Positions 23,481 to 33,588 are shown, counted from the first letter of the stretch. The stretch: DNA of 35,589 nucleotides from Glycomyces salinus (GCF_016428645.1 NZ_JAELXW010000112.1:1-35589); one strand, 5' to 3'. Numbers and translations are program-made. Notes: generated by a model from the letters alone, not told the origin.

Positions 23481-26400
23481 ATGTCATCCGGACATTCGAG
23501 GATCGTCCTGCCCGAGGCTCCCGCCGGGCTCGCCGACCTGCCCGCCAGGGCCTGGCGGCAGCCGGTCGCGATCGACACCTACGCGCCCGCCGCCCCCGAC
23601 CGCTACCCGGCCTACCTGGACCAGCGCGTCTACCAGGGCTCCTCGGGCGCGGTCTACCCGCTGCCGTTCATCGACGCGGTCGCCCGCGACAAGGCCCCCA
23701 GGGACTGGGACGCGATCCACCTCGAGAACGAGTACGTCCGCCTGATGATCCTTCCCGAGCTCGGCGGCCGGATCCACATCGGACTCGACAAGACCCGCGG
23801 CTACGACTTCTTCTACCGCAACGACGTCATCAAGCCCGCGCTCGTGGGCCTGGCGGGCCCGTGGGTCTCCGGCGGTGTCGAGTTCAACTGGCCCCAGCAC
23901 CACCGTCCCGCCACCCACCTGCCCGTCGAGACCGAGATCGAGACCGAAGCGGACGGATCGGTCACCGTCTGGTGCTCCGACCACGACCCGTTCGCGCGCA
24001 TGCAGGGCATGCACGGCGTCCGCCTGCGCCCCGGGAGCGCGCTGGTGGAACTGCGCGGCCACCTGGTGAACCGGTCGGCGGAGACGCAGACCTTCCTGTG
24101 GTGGGCGAACGCGGCGGCCGCGTCGCACGACGACTACCAGTCGTTCTTCCCCACCGATGTGCGCGTGGTCGCCGACCACGCCAAGCGCGCGACCACGACC
24201 TTCCCCGCGGCCGAGGACCGGTACTACGGCATCGACTACCCGGCCCGCCGCACCCCCGAGCGCCCGGACGGCGACCGGCTCGACTGGTACCGCAACATCC
24301 CGGTGCCGACCTCCTACATGTGCCTGGGCACCGACGACGACTTCTTCGGCGGCTACGACCACGCCGCCGGCGCCGGATTCGTCCACTGGGCCGACCACCG
24401 CACCGCTCCCGGCAAGAAGCAGTGGACCTGGGGCAACGCCCCCTTCGGCTGGGCCTGGGACTCGCACCTCACCGACGACAACGGGCCCTATGTGGAGCTG
24501 ATGGCCGGGATATTCACTGACAACCAGCCCGACTTCGCGTTCCTCGCGCCCGGAGAGACGAAGACGTTCTCGCAGTACTGGTACCCGATCCAGGACACCG
24601 GGCCGGTCCACCAGGCCACCCGCGAGGCCGCCGTCCGCTTCGACGTCGACGCCGACGAGGCCGAGACGCGCTTCCGGATCGCCGCGGCGGTCACCGCACC
24701 GCGCCCCGGAGCCCGGATCACGGTGCGCATCGGCGACCGCCTCGTGCGGGAGGTCGTCATCGACCTGGCCCCCGGCTCCCCGTACGTGCGCGAGTTCGCC
24801 TGGCCCGAGCCCGCCGATCCGTCCGAATGCGAACTCGCGGTCGAGCACGACGACACGACCCTGGTCACCTGGCGTCCCCGCCCCGAACCGGCCGAGCCGC
24901 CCGCCGCCGTGCCCGCGACCGAACCGCCGGCGCCGCCCGAAGTCGAGTCCGTCGACGAGCTGTACCTCACCGGCCTGCACCTCGACCAGTACCGGCACGC
25001 GACACGCAGGCCCGAGCCGTACTGGGAGGAAGCCCTGCGCCGCGACCCGGGCGAGGCCCGCTGCAACACGGCGCTGGCCGCGCGCCTGGCACATGCCGGA
25101 CGGCTCGAAGCGGCCGAACAGCATCTGCGCCGGGCCGTCGCGCGGCTGACACGCCGCAACCCGAACCCGCGCGACGGCGAGGCCCACTACCGGCTCGGCC
25201 TCGTCCTCGACCGGCGGCGCCGCCACACCGAATCCAAAGAGGCACTCGGCAAGGCCGGGTGGGACCGCGCCTGGACCGACGCCGCCACGGTCGCCACCGC
25301 CCGGATCGACCTCGCCGCCGGACGCGACGCCGACGCCGAGTCCGACCTCACCGCGCTGCTCGAACGCAGCCCGGGCCACACGCAGGCCCGCAACCTCCTG
25401 ACCGTGGCGGCCCTCCGAAGCGGCGACCGGGACCGCGCGGCCGACGTCGCGCGGGAGACCCTCCGGCGCAACCCGCTCGACGCGTGGGCCCGCGACCTGG
25501 CCCACCGGCTCGGCCGCGACGCCGAACCCACGACCGACCCGACCATCGCCATGGACGTCGCCCTCGAATACCGCTCGATCCGCGAGGACGAGGCCGCGAT
25601 CGAGCTCCTCGACGCCGCGACCCGGCTCCCGCCCGCACCCGGCCAGGTCAACGTCGTCCCGCTCGCCTGGATCCACCGCGCCGACCTCGAATTCGAACGC
25701 GGCGACGAACGAGCCGCGGACCTGGCCTTGGAGCAGGTCCGGAAGTCGGATCGGACGTGGTGCTTCCCCTCGGCCGCCGACAACGACGCCCTGGCGCGGC
25801 TGCGGGACCGCCGCCCCGGCGACGCGGTGCTCGCCGCGCTCTCCGGACACTGGCTGTACGCCGCGGGCCGCCGCGGCGAAGCCATCACCGCCTGGGAAGC
25901 GGCGGCCCCGACCGGCGACCCGGTCGTCCTGCGCAACCTCGGCGTCGCCGCCCACAATGTCCAAGGCGACCCCGAACGCGCCGCCGACTGGTACGAACGC
26001 GCCCGCGCCGCCGCACCCGACGACGCCCGCCTGCTCTACGAGGCCGACCAGCTCGACGCCCGCCGCGGCATCGACCCCGAGCAACGCCTCGCCGTCCTCG
26101 AACGCCGCCGCGACCTGGTCGAACTCCGCGACGACCTGTCCGTGCAGATCGCCGAGCTCCTGACCGCCGTCGGCCGGGCGAGCCGGGCCCTCGACGTGCT
26201 CGCCGGCCGCGCCTTCCAACCCTGGGAAGGCGGCGAAGGCCGCGTCCTCGCCGCCTGGGAAGAGGCGCACCTGGCCCTCGCCCGGCAAGCCCTCGCCGCG
26301 GGCGACCCACACCCCGCCGTGGACCACGCCCGAGCCGCGCTCGACCCCGCCCCGAACCTCGGGGAGGCCCGCCACCCCCTGGCCAACACCGCCGACCTCC

Positions 26401-26882
26401 ACCTGGTGCTCGGCGACGCCCTGGCGGCCGCCGGAGACCCGGTCGCCGCCCGCACCGCCTGGGCCCAGGCCGCCGCCCAAGAAGGCGACTTCCAGACCAT
26501 GCAGGTCCAGGCCCACTCCGAGCACACCGCCGCCGCCGTCACCGCGCTGCGTCGCCTCGGCAAACCCGACGACGCCGGGGCCCTGCGCGACGACCTCGAA
26601 CGCTACGTCGACCGGCAGGACCGGACCGAGGCCCGAATCGACTACTTCGCGACCTCCCTGCCGACCATGCTGCTGTTCACCGCCGACCCCCAGGCCGCCC
26701 ACGCCACGCGGAACCTCGTGCTGCGAGCGCAGCTCGCGCTGCTGGACGGCGCACCCGACCGCGCCGCGGCCCTCGCCGAGGTCGCGCTCGAACGCGACCC
26801 GCTGAGCGGCGCCGCCCGCGCCGTCGTCGAATCGGCCTCCGCGGCGTGGACACTTCCCTTTGCCCTCAAAGGAGAGACATGA
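23481..26882 (+). CDS. DUF5107 domain plus tetratricopeptide-repeat protein
   Basis: This is a large 1133-residue cytoplasmic protein with no signal peptide. The N-terminal part (about 45-375) matches the DUF5107 pattern and looks like a galactose-mutarotase-like beta-sandwich: NEYVRLMILPELGGRI (PELGGRI at 92-98), YDFFYRNDVIKPALVGLAGPW, SGGVEFNWPQHHRP (about 131-143), GHLVNRSAETQTFLWWANAA and WTWGNAPFGWAWD. A linker rich in Pro/Glu (about 470-490) precedes many TPR-like helical pairs up to about residue 1105 (for example EALRRDPGEARCNTALAARLAHAGRLEAAEQ). The conserved acidic, His and aromatic residues suggest a carbohydrate-binding or catalytic pocket. It is first in an operon with GH35 and a sugar transporter. 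Its precise activity is unknown to me. Confidence 0.8.
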   Translation: MSSGHSRIVLPEAPAGLADLPARAWRQPVAIDTYAPAAPDRYPAYLDQRVYQGSSGAVYPLPFIDAVARDKAPRDWDAIHLENEYVRLMILPELGGRIHIGLDKTRGYDFFYRNDVIKPALVGLAGPWVSGGVEFNWPQHHRPATHLPVETEIETEADGSVTVWCSDHDPFARMQGMHGVRLRPGSALVELRGHLVNRSAETQTFLWWANAAAASHDDYQSFFPTDVRVVADHAKRATTTFPAAEDRYYGIDYPARRTPERPDGDRLDWYRNIPVPTSYMCLGTDDDFFGGYDHAAGAGFVHWADHRTAPGKKQWTWGNAPFGWAWDSHLTDDNGPYVELMAGIFTDNQPDFAFLAPGETKTFSQYWYPIQDTGPVHQATREAAVRFDVDADEAETRFRIAAAVTAPRPGARITVRIGDRLVREVVIDLAPGSPYVREFAWPEPADPSECELAVEHDDTTLVTWRPRPEPAEPPAAVPATEPPAPPEVESVDELYLTGLHLDQYRHATRRPEPYWEEALRRDPGEARCNTALAARLAHAGRLEAAEQHLRRAVARLTRRNPNPRDGEAHYRLGLVLDRRRRHTESKEALGKAGWDRAWTDAATVATARIDLAAGRDADAESDLTALLERSPGHTQARNLLTVAALRSGDRDRAADVARETLRRNPLDAWARDLAHRLGRDAEPTTDPTIAMDVALEYRSIREDEAAIELLDAATRLPPAPGQVNVVPLAWIHRADLEFERGDERAADLALEQVRKSDRTWCFPSAADNDALARLRDRRPGDAVLAALSGHWLYAAGRRGEAITAWEAAAPTGDPVVLRNLGVAAHNVQGDPERAADWYERARAAAPDDARLLYEADQLDARRGIDPEQRLAVLERRRDLVELRDDLSVQIAELLTAVGRASRALDVLAGRAFQPWEGGEGRVLAAWEEAHLALARQALAAGDPHPAVDHARAALDPAPNLGEARHPLANTADLHLVLGDALAAAGDPVAARTAWAQAAAQEGDFQTMQVQAHSEHTAAAVTALRRLGKPDDAGALRDDLERYVDRQDRTEARIDYFATSLPTMLLFTADPQAAHATRNLVLRAQLALLDGAPDRAAALAEVALERDPLSGAARAVVESASAAWTLPFALKGET

Positions 26883-29197
26883 CGAACCCGACCCTCGCCC
26901 GCGCGCTGCGCGTCACCGCACCCCCACCGCCGCCCCGCGGCCACCTCCTCTTCGGTGAATCCCCGGGAGCGCTCGACCGGATCGAGGTGACCGGCCGCTG
27001 GATCGAGCGCGCCGGACGGGCCTGGATCCCGATCACCGGCGAGATCCACTACTCCCGGCTCCCGCGCGGACGCTGGGACGAGATCCTCGGCCACTCTCGC
27101 GCCGGCGGCCTCGACTCGGTCGCCACGTACGTGTTCTGGGCCGCCCACGAACCCGAACCCGGCCGCTTCGACTGGACCGGGAACCTCGACCTGCGCGCCT
27201 TCGTCGAACTCGCCGCCGACCACGGACTCGACGTCATCGTGCGCCTCGGCCCCTGGAGCCACGGCGAGTACCGCAACGGCGGCTTCCCCGACTGGATCGC
27301 CGACAGCGACCTGAACACCCGCACCAACGACCCCGACTACCTGGCGCTGGTACGACGGCTCTACGCACAGACCATCGCCCAACTGGAGGGCCTGGGCCAC
27401 GCCGAGGGCGGACCGGTCATCGGCGCGCAGGTCGAAAACGAACTCTACGACCAGCCCGAGCACCTCGCCACGTTGCGCGAGATCGCCGAAGAGTGCGGCC
27501 TGCGCGTGCCCCTGTGGACCGCGACCGGCTGGGGCGGCGCGCAGGTGCCCGAGACGCTCCTGCCGGTCTACAGCGCCTACTCCGAGGCGTTCTGGGAGGA
27601 CGAGACCACCGAATGGTCCGCGTTCGCCGCCTCCCACTTCCGCTATGGCGAAGTCCGCGACGACCTCACCGTCGGAGCGGACCTGCGCGAATCCCTCGAC
27701 GGCGTCGCCGCCGCGGACCCGGCCGGAGCCGACGACCGACTGCCGTTCACCACCTGCGAACTCGGCGGCGGCATGCACGTGGCCTACCACCGCCGACCCC
27801 TCGTCTCCAGCGAGGACATCGCCGCGCTCGCGCTCGCCAAGATCGGGTCCGGCTCGGCCTGGCAGGGGTACTACCTGTACTCGGGCGGCACCCAGCGCAC
27901 CGGACCGCACGGGACCGAGCAGGAATCGCAGGCCACCGGCTATCCCAACGACGTGCCGTCGCTCAGCTACGACTTCTACGCGCCGATCGGCGAACACGGC
28001 CAGATCCGCCCCCACCACCACTACCTGCGCCGACAGCACCTGTGGCTGCGCGCCGAAGGCCACCGCGTCGCCACCCTGACCACCACCGTCGGCGGCGGCG
28101 GAGACGCCCCCGACGAACCGCGCTGGGCCGTCCGATCCGACGGCCACAGCGGCTACCTGTTCGTCACCACCTACCAGCCGAAGCGGCCGCTCGCGGCCCA
28201 GCCCGGCGCCCAGTTCACCGTCGCCTTCGACGACGCCGAAGTCACCGTCCCGACCGCGCCGACCGACATCCCGGCAGGGCACTCGCTCGTGTGGCCGCTG
28301 CGCTACGAGCTCACTCCCGACCTGGAACTGCGCAGCGCCACCGCGCAACTGCTGACGCGCATCAAGGACGACGAGGGCCGCCTCGTCGTGCTCGCCGCGA
28401 CCGACGGAATCCCGGTCGAGATCGTCCTCGGCGACGGCACCGCCGTCGACCTGCCCGGCCCGCCGGGCCCGGACTGCGTCGTGGAACTGCCCGGAGTGCG
28501 GCTGCTGATCCTCGACGAGACGAGCGCGAACCGCCTCTACCGGCTCGACCTCGCCGGACGCGACCGGCTCGTCCTCTCCGACGCGCCCGTCCGTGCCGAC
28601 GGCGGCGACCTCGTCGTCCAAACCGAGTCCGAACACGTGACCGTCGCGATCCTCCCCGCGCCCGCCGGACTCGACGCCGACCGCGCGGAGTTGTCCGGAC
28701 CCCTCACCCAGGGACCGTGGCGCTCCTGGGCCGTCACCGCGCACAGAGCGGGCCCCGTCCCGCTGGCCGTCGAGCACCGCCCCGAGCACGGCCCCGCCCC
28801 CGAACCCAGGCGCGGCGGCCCCATGAACCGCCTCGGCGCCCCAGACGACTACACGAACGCCGCGACCGTCCACATCGACATACCGCCCGAGGCGTTCGCG
28901 GCCGACCGCACGCTCCTGCGCCTCGAATGGACCGGCGACGTCGGTCGCGCCTACGTCGGCGACCGGCTGGTCTCCGACCACTTCTGGCACGGCCGCGCCT
29001 GGGACGTCGACCTCACCCCGCACCGCGAGGCGGCGGCCGAACACGGCGTCCGGCTCGAACTGCTGCCCTGGCGGCGCGCGACGGGCGTATGGGTCGACCC
29101 GACCGTGCGCGAAGTCGACGACGGGATCGCCATCGAGGCCGCCACCGCCGTACGGGTCGACACGATCCGGCTCGGCGCCCGAAAGGAGTCGTCGTGA
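26879..29197 (+). CDS. GH35 beta-galactosidase, cytoplasmic
   Basis: This 772-residue enzyme has an N-terminal TIM barrel (about 35-385) typical of GH35: ITGEIHYSRLPRGRWDEIL, TYVFWAAHEPEPGRFDWTG, VIVRLGPWSHGEYRNGGFPDW and GPVIGAQVENELYD with acid/base Glu188. The nucleophile is likely Glu294 in FTTCELGGGM. The rest holds beta-sandwich domains ending in a jelly-roll-like region with WTGDVGRAYVGDRLVSDHFWHGRAW. There is no signal peptide, so it acts on imported sugar. ATG 26879 overlaps the preceding stop and follows AAAGGAGA. A terminal beta-galactosyl residue is the expected target, but GH35 also contains other exo-activities. Confidence 0.88.
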   Translation: MTNPTLARALRVTAPPPPPRGHLLFGESPGALDRIEVTGRWIERAGRAWIPITGEIHYSRLPRGRWDEILGHSRAGGLDSVATYVFWAAHEPEPGRFDWTGNLDLRAFVELAADHGLDVIVRLGPWSHGEYRNGGFPDWIADSDLNTRTNDPDYLALVRRLYAQTIAQLEGLGHAEGGPVIGAQVENELYDQPEHLATLREIAEECGLRVPLWTATGWGGAQVPETLLPVYSAYSEAFWEDETTEWSAFAASHFRYGEVRDDLTVGADLRESLDGVAAADPAGADDRLPFTTCELGGGMHVAYHRRPLVSSEDIAALALAKIGSGSAWQGYYLYSGGTQRTGPHGTEQESQATGYPNDVPSLSYDFYAPIGEHGQIRPHHHYLRRQHLWLRAEGHRVATLTTTVGGGGDAPDEPRWAVRSDGHSGYLFVTTYQPKRPLAAQPGAQFTVAFDDAEVTVPTAPTDIPAGHSLVWPLRYELTPDLELRSATAQLLTRIKDDEGRLVVLAATDGIPVEIVLGDGTAVDLPGPPGPDCVVELPGVRLLILDETSANRLYRLDLAGRDRLVLSDAPVRADGGDLVVQTESEHVTVAILPAPAGLDADRAELSGPLTQGPWRSWAVTAHRAGPVPLAVEHRPEHGPAPEPRRGGPMNRLGAPDDYTNAATVHIDIPPEAFAADRTLLRLEWTGDVGRAYVGDRLVSDHFWHGRAWDVDLTPHREAAAEHGVRLELLPWRRATGVWVDPTVREVDDGIAIEAATAVRVDTIRLGARKESS

Positions 29198-30513
29198 CCG
29201 TCGACCGCAGACAACTGCTGCGCCTGGCCGGAGCCGCCGGCCTCGGCGCCGGGGCCCTGACCGGCTGCACCGCCTCTGAAGAAGGAGAGGCCATCGACTC
29301 CGGCCCGGTCGAACTGCAACTGTGGACCCACGACCCCGGGTACGCCACCTACTTCACCGGCGCCCCGGACGATCCGGCGCTCGTCGGCGGCAGCGCCTGG
29401 ACCTACACGGTCGACGTCACCTCGATCGCCCCGGCCGACATCGTCTCGCGCCTGGTCAACCAGGCCGTCGCCGAGCGGCCCCTGCCGAACCTGGCCGGGC
29501 TCGTCATCGACCAGTTCCCGCGGGTCATGCGCGCCGGTATCGCCCAGAACCTCTTCGTCGACCTCACGAGCCTGACCGAGCCGCTCGGGGACCGGCTGCT
29601 CAAGACCCAGCCCTACACCGTCGACGGGGGCGTGTACGCGATCGAGTCGGACAACTCCGTCTCGGTCATGTACTACCGCGCCGACCTGTTCGACGAGCTC
29701 GACATCCCCGAGGACATCGCCACCTGGGAGGAACTGCTCGACATAGGCGCCGAAGTCGCGGCCGAGACCGGCCAGGCGATCGGTATGGTCTCCAACGGCG
29801 ACAACGGCGCCATCGTCAACGGCTTCGCCCAGATGCTCCTCCAGAGAGGCGGCAACCTCTACGACGCCGACGGGGAACTCGCGGTCCTCTCCGAGGAGTC
29901 GATCGAAGTCCTCGAACTCATGGCCGAAGGGGTGCGCACCGGCGCGCTGCTGTCGATCGCCGACCCCTATGGCGGGGCCGCCGCCGCGGCGCTCAAGGAC
30001 TCACAGCTCATCGCCACCGTCATGCCCAACTGGTACAAGGTCTACGGCCTCGAAGCGAACGTGCCCGACCAGGCCGGCCTGTGGCGGGCCCGCACCATCC
30101 CGGCCTTCGCCGCGGGCGGACACGTCGCCTCCACCATGGGCGGCACCGCGTTCGCCGTCCTCGCCGACCAGGCCGAGACCGACGCGGCGGTCGACTTCCT
30201 CCAGCGTACCTACCTCACCCCCGAAGGCCAGCTGGCCCGCTACGGCGCCGGCGCCTACCTGCCCACCCTCGTCGACCTCTACGACACCCCCGACTTCCAG
30301 GACATCACCGACCCGTACCTGGGGGACCAGCGGATCTTCGAGGTCTACGGGGCCGGGGCCAACGACATGCCCGTCTTCTACCAGGCCGCCGGCGCCTCCG
30401 TCCTGCGCGACAGCCTCGGCGGGCCCCTCCTGCGCGCCATCCACGGACAGGCCGACCCCGAGGAGGCCCTCCGCGAGGGCCTGCGCGCCTACGAAAGGCA
30501 GGCACCGGCATGA
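29194..30513 (+). CDS. Sugar ABC transporter substrate-binding lipoprotein
   Basis: This 439-residue SBP_bac_1-family protein has a Tat-like leader (VDRRQLLRLAGAAG) and a lipobox LTGC with Cys25. The mature start, VELQLWTHDPGYATYF, is the typical first strand. Further family traits are MYYRADLFDELDIPEDIATWEELL, GGTAFAVLADQAETDAAVDFLQRTYLTPEGQ and the C-terminal AIHGQADPEEALREGLRAYE. The GTG at 29194 overlaps the GH35 stop (GTGA), with AAAGGAG upstream. It delivers oligosaccharide to the two permeases that follow. The ligand is inferred from the neighbouring GH35, DUF5107 and GH-A enzymes. Confidence 0.88.
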   Translation: MTVDRRQLLRLAGAAGLGAGALTGCTASEEGEAIDSGPVELQLWTHDPGYATYFTGAPDDPALVGGSAWTYTVDVTSIAPADIVSRLVNQAVAERPLPNLAGLVIDQFPRVMRAGIAQNLFVDLTSLTEPLGDRLLKTQPYTVDGGVYAIESDNSVSVMYYRADLFDELDIPEDIATWEELLDIGAEVAAETGQAIGMVSNGDNGAIVNGFAQMLLQRGGNLYDADGELAVLSEESIEVLELMAEGVRTGALLSIADPYGGAAAAALKDSQLIATVMPNWYKVYGLEANVPDQAGLWRARTIPAFAAGGHVASTMGGTAFAVLADQAETDAAVDFLQRTYLTPEGQLARYGAGAYLPTLVDLYDTPDFQDITDPYLGDQRIFEVYGAGANDMPVFYQAAGASVLRDSLGGPLLRAIHGQADPEEALREGLRAYERQAPA

Positions 30514-31412
30514 GCACCGCTACCGCCGCACCCCCAGCGAAGACCGGCGCCCACCGCTGGGCCCCCTACGCGTTCATCTCGCCGTTCTTCATCCTGTTCA
30601 CCCTGTTCATGGTCGTGCCCATCGGCGCGGGCGTCTACCTGAGCCTGACCGACTGGGCGGGACTCGGCTCACCGGAGTACATCGGCTTCGACAACTACAC
30701 GCGCCTGTTCCAGGACCCCAGCTACGGCGCGGCCCTGGGCAACACCGCGATCTACACCGTGTTCGCGCTCGCCGTCGTGCTCCCGGCCTCGCTCCTGATC
30801 GCCCGGGCCCTCGACGCCCGCGGCCTGGTCCTCCGCGACTTCTTCCGGCTCACCTACTTCATGCCGGTGGTCCTGTCGCCGATCATCATCGCCCTCGTCT
30901 TCGGCCTGATCTTCGACGGCGAGTACGGGCTGCTCAACGCCGTGCTCGAAGCCCTCTTCGGATTCGGCGGCGTCTCCTGGCTCACCGACCCCTTCTGGGC
31001 CCGCGTCGTCGTGGTCGTCCTGGTGCTGTGGCGCTGGACCGGCTACCTGACCATCTTCTTCCTCGCCGGGATGCAGGCCGTCCCGCGCGAACTCTACGAA
31101 GCCGCCGAAGTCGACGGCGCCGGGCCCGTGCGCCGCTTCTTCTCGGTCACGCTCCCGCAACTGAAGCCCATCACCGCGTTCATCGCCGTGACGATGCTGG
31201 TCAACACCGCGCAGATCTTCGAGGAGCCGTTCCTGCTGACCCAGGGCGGGCCCGGCGAGTCGACCCTGTCGCTGTCGATGTTCATCTACCGGGCCGCGTT
31301 CCAGCGGCAGGAACTCGGCTACGCCGCCGCCGCGGGCGTGGTCATGTTCATCATCGTCTTCGCGCTCGGACGCGCCAGCTCCAGCGCCCTGGGCGTAGGG
31401 AGGACCCGATGA
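30510..31412 (+). CDS. Sugar ABC transporter permease, MalF type
   Basis: This 300-residue inner-membrane protein has six predicted helices. The EAA loop reads YEAAEVDGAGPVRRFFSVTLPQLKP, and FEEPFLLTQGGPGESTLSLSMFIYRAAF follows as in MalF/UgpA types. It starts within the binding-protein stop (ATGA, 30510-30513) and ends within the next ATG. No ATPase gene accompanies the pair, so a shared MsiK-like ATPase is probably used. Confidence 0.88.
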   Translation: MSTATAAPPAKTGAHRWAPYAFISPFFILFTLFMVVPIGAGVYLSLTDWAGLGSPEYIGFDNYTRLFQDPSYGAALGNTAIYTVFALAVVLPASLLIARALDARGLVLRDFFRLTYFMPVVLSPIIIALVFGLIFDGEYGLLNAVLEALFGFGGVSWLTDPFWARVVVVVLVLWRWTGYLTIFFLAGMQAVPRELYEAAEVDGAGPVRRFFSVTLPQLKPITAFIAVTMLVNTAQIFEEPFLLTQGGPGESTLSLSMFIYRAAFQRQELGYAAAAGVVMFIIVFALGRASSSALGVGRTR

Positions 31413-32296
31413 CCGCCACCGCCGTCCGCACCGACACCGCCTCACCGCCTTCGAAGCCCAAGCGGACCCCGAGACCGGTCAGACCGGGCCGACTCGGCCT
31501 GTACCTGACGCTGTTCGCACTGGTCGCGGTCTTCCTGGCCCCGCTGGTGTGGGCGCTGTCGTCCTCCTTCAAGAACCGCAGCGACATCTTCTCGTTCCCG
31601 CCCCGCCTATGGCCCGAACCGGCGACTCTCGACAACTACGCGAACCTCCTGTCCGGGCACCCGTTCTGGAACTGGATGCTCATGAGCACCGGCGTCGCCG
31701 GAGTCAGCACGGTCGCCGTGGTCTTCCTGTGCTCGCTCGCCGGATACGGATTCGCCAAGTTCGAGTTCAAGGGCAAGCGATTCCTGTTCGACGTCATGTT
31801 CTCCTCGCTCGCGATCCCCTTCGCGGTCATCGTGGTGCCGCTGTTCATCCTCGTCGCCAAGCTCGGACTCGCCCACCCGCTGTTCGCGCTCATCGTGCCC
31901 TGGGTCGCCCCGGCGTTCGGGATCTTCATGATGCGCCAGTACGTCGAGCAGTCCATCCCCGACGAGATCCTCGACGCCGCCCGCATCGACGGCTGCTCGG
32001 AGTTCCGCATCTACTGGACCGTGGTCCTGCCGCTCCTGCGCCCCGCACTCGGCGCGCTGGCGGTGTGGAGCTTCCTGGCCGCCTACAACAACCTGCTGTG
32101 GCCCCTGGTCATCGTCTCCGAACCCGAGTACTACACCGTCCCGCTGGGAATCCAGGCGCTGTTCGGCGCCGAGGGCCGCCAGTACGACCTGGTGCTGGCC
32201 GGCTCCATCCTCGCGGCGGTCCCCGCGATCGCCGTGTTCATCCTGCTGCGCAAGCAGCTCGTCTCCGGACTGACCGCCGGAGCGGTGAAGTCATGA
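31409..32296 (+). CDS. Sugar ABC transporter permease, MalG type
   Basis: This 295-residue permease forms the transmembrane pore with the preceding gene product. A basic, proline-rich tail of about 28 residues precedes six helices. The EAA-type loop reads LDAARIDGCSEFRIYWTVVLPLLRP, and NNLLWPLVIVSEPEYYTVPLGIQ follows as in MalG-class proteins. Its first ATG overlaps the previous stop and its stop overlaps the next ATG, so it is tightly coupled. Confidence 0.88.
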   Translation: MTATAVRTDTASPPSKPKRTPRPVRPGRLGLYLTLFALVAVFLAPLVWALSSSFKNRSDIFSFPPRLWPEPATLDNYANLLSGHPFWNWMLMSTGVAGVSTVAVVFLCSLAGYGFAKFEFKGKRFLFDVMFSSLAIPFAVIVVPLFILVAKLGLAHPLFALIVPWVAPAFGIFMMRQYVEQSIPDEILDAARIDGCSEFRIYWTVVLPLLRPALGALAVWSFLAAYNNLLWPLVIVSEPEYYTVPLGIQALFGAEGRQYDLVLAGSILAAVPAIAVFILLRKQLVSGLTAGAVKS

Positions 32297-33588
32297 CCGC
32301 CGACCCGCATGGAGCGACCATGGGACCGACCAGTCCGCCCGCGCGCCTCGCCATCTCCCTCTGGGACTTCTCCTGGTACGTGCGCACCGGCCCCGGCGAG
32401 CCGTTCGCCGACCTCGACGCCGCCTTCGCGCGCGCCGTCGACCTGGGCTACAACGCCGTCCGCATCTGCGCGATGCCGTTCCTGCTCTTCAGATCCGGGA
32501 TCGACACCACCGCGCTGCGACTCGAACCGGTCGGCGGCGGCTACGCCTCCAGGGTCCGCTGGTACGACCTCGAACGGCCGACCGTCATCGACGCCAGGGC
32601 CCACCTGCTCGACTTCTTCCGCGCCGCCGACCGGCACGGGGTCTCGGTCATCGTCTCCTCCTGGGAGTACCAGCAGAGCCCGGCGTTCGCCGACGACCCG
32701 GCCTGGTACGAGGCGCTCCACGCCGTCGACCCCGACCAGCGGCTCACCGTCCTCGGCGAGGCCCAAGCCGACCTCGTCGACTTCCTGGCCGAGCACGACC
32801 TGGCGCACACGATCGCGCTCGTGGAACCGCACAACGAGGTCCAGGCCGGGCACCTCACCGCCGGGCTCCCGGGCGTCGAGGACGCGGTGATCGAACTCCG
32901 GGGCCGCCTCGAAGCGGGGATCGCGGCCTTCCGGGCCCGCCACCCGGAGGTGCCGTGCGGACCCAACTACGCGCAGGTCCCGGTCGGATCGATGCGCGGG
33001 CTGCCGGCGAACGCGACCGTCCTGGTCTTCCATCCGTACGTGTACGGAGTGCTGGACGAGCTGATCGAGGAGTTCGCCCTGCGCGGCGACCCCGCCGACT
33101 TCCCGCAGGAGCGCGCCGACGCCGAGCTGCTGCGACCGGGCGCACCGCGCCTGGCCGACTGGGCGCCGCCGCCGGAATCGGAGTGGAAGCGGCGGGCCTC
33201 GATCGTCGGGCACGCCGAGATCTACGTCCACGACTGGTGCGACCCCGAGAAGTTCGACCGCCGGCTCTACGACCGCTATGGAGCCCACCGCATCGCCATG
33301 GCCCGCGAGCTGCGCGACTGGATCGACGTCGCCGCCGACCACGCCGCGCGCCTCGGCGTCCCGCTCGTCTTCGGCGAGGGCTGGGTCGGCTACACGCCCC
33401 GCGACGGCCGTTTCGAGGAAGGACCTGTCGGCGCCCAGATCTGCCGTGACGCGGTCGCGCACTCCGTCCGCGTCGGAGTCTGGGGCTCGCTGGTGTGCTC
33501 CAACGCCGCCCCGCATCACGCGATGTGGGCCGACGAGGCGCTCCAGCGCGAGTGCAACGCTCTGCTGCTGGAGGGACGACACCGCTGA
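32293..33588 (+). CDS. Clan GH-A 'cellulase-like' glycoside hydrolase, cytoplasmic
   Basis: This 431-residue TIM-barrel protein belongs to the 'cellulase-like' group annotated near sugar transporters. LAISLWDFSWYVRTGPGEPFADLDAAFARAVDLGYNAVRICAMP opens the barrel. VEPHNEVQAG supplies the probable acid/base Glu182, and VFGEGWVGY the probable nucleophile Glu362, both in strand positions typical of clan GH-A. There is no signal peptide, so its substrate is an imported oligosaccharide. The start at ATG 32293 overlaps the permease stop; an ATG nine codons further is also possible. The exact specificity is unknown. Confidence 0.78.
   Translation: MTADPHGATMGPTSPPARLAISLWDFSWYVRTGPGEPFADLDAAFARAVDLGYNAVRICAMPFLLFRSGIDTTALRLEPVGGGYASRVRWYDLERPTVIDARAHLLDFFRAADRHGVSVIVSSWEYQQSPAFADDPAWYEALHAVDPDQRLTVLGEAQADLVDFLAEHDLAHTIALVEPHNEVQAGHLTAGLPGVEDAVIELRGRLEAGIAAFRARHPEVPCGPNYAQVPVGSMRGLPANATVLVFHPYVYGVLDELIEEFALRGDPADFPQERADAELLRPGAPRLADWAPPPESEWKRRASIVGHAEIYVHDWCDPEKFDRRLYDRYGAHRIAMARELRDWIDVAADHAARLGVPLVFGEGWVGYTPRDGRFEEGPVGAQICRDAVAHSVRVGVWGSLVCSNAAPHHAMWADEALQRECNALLLEGRHR

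Noticed and set aside
23484..26702. 1072-codon minus-strand frame
   Set aside because: Antisense shadow of the DUF5107-TPR gene, caused by its high GC content; no domain visible.
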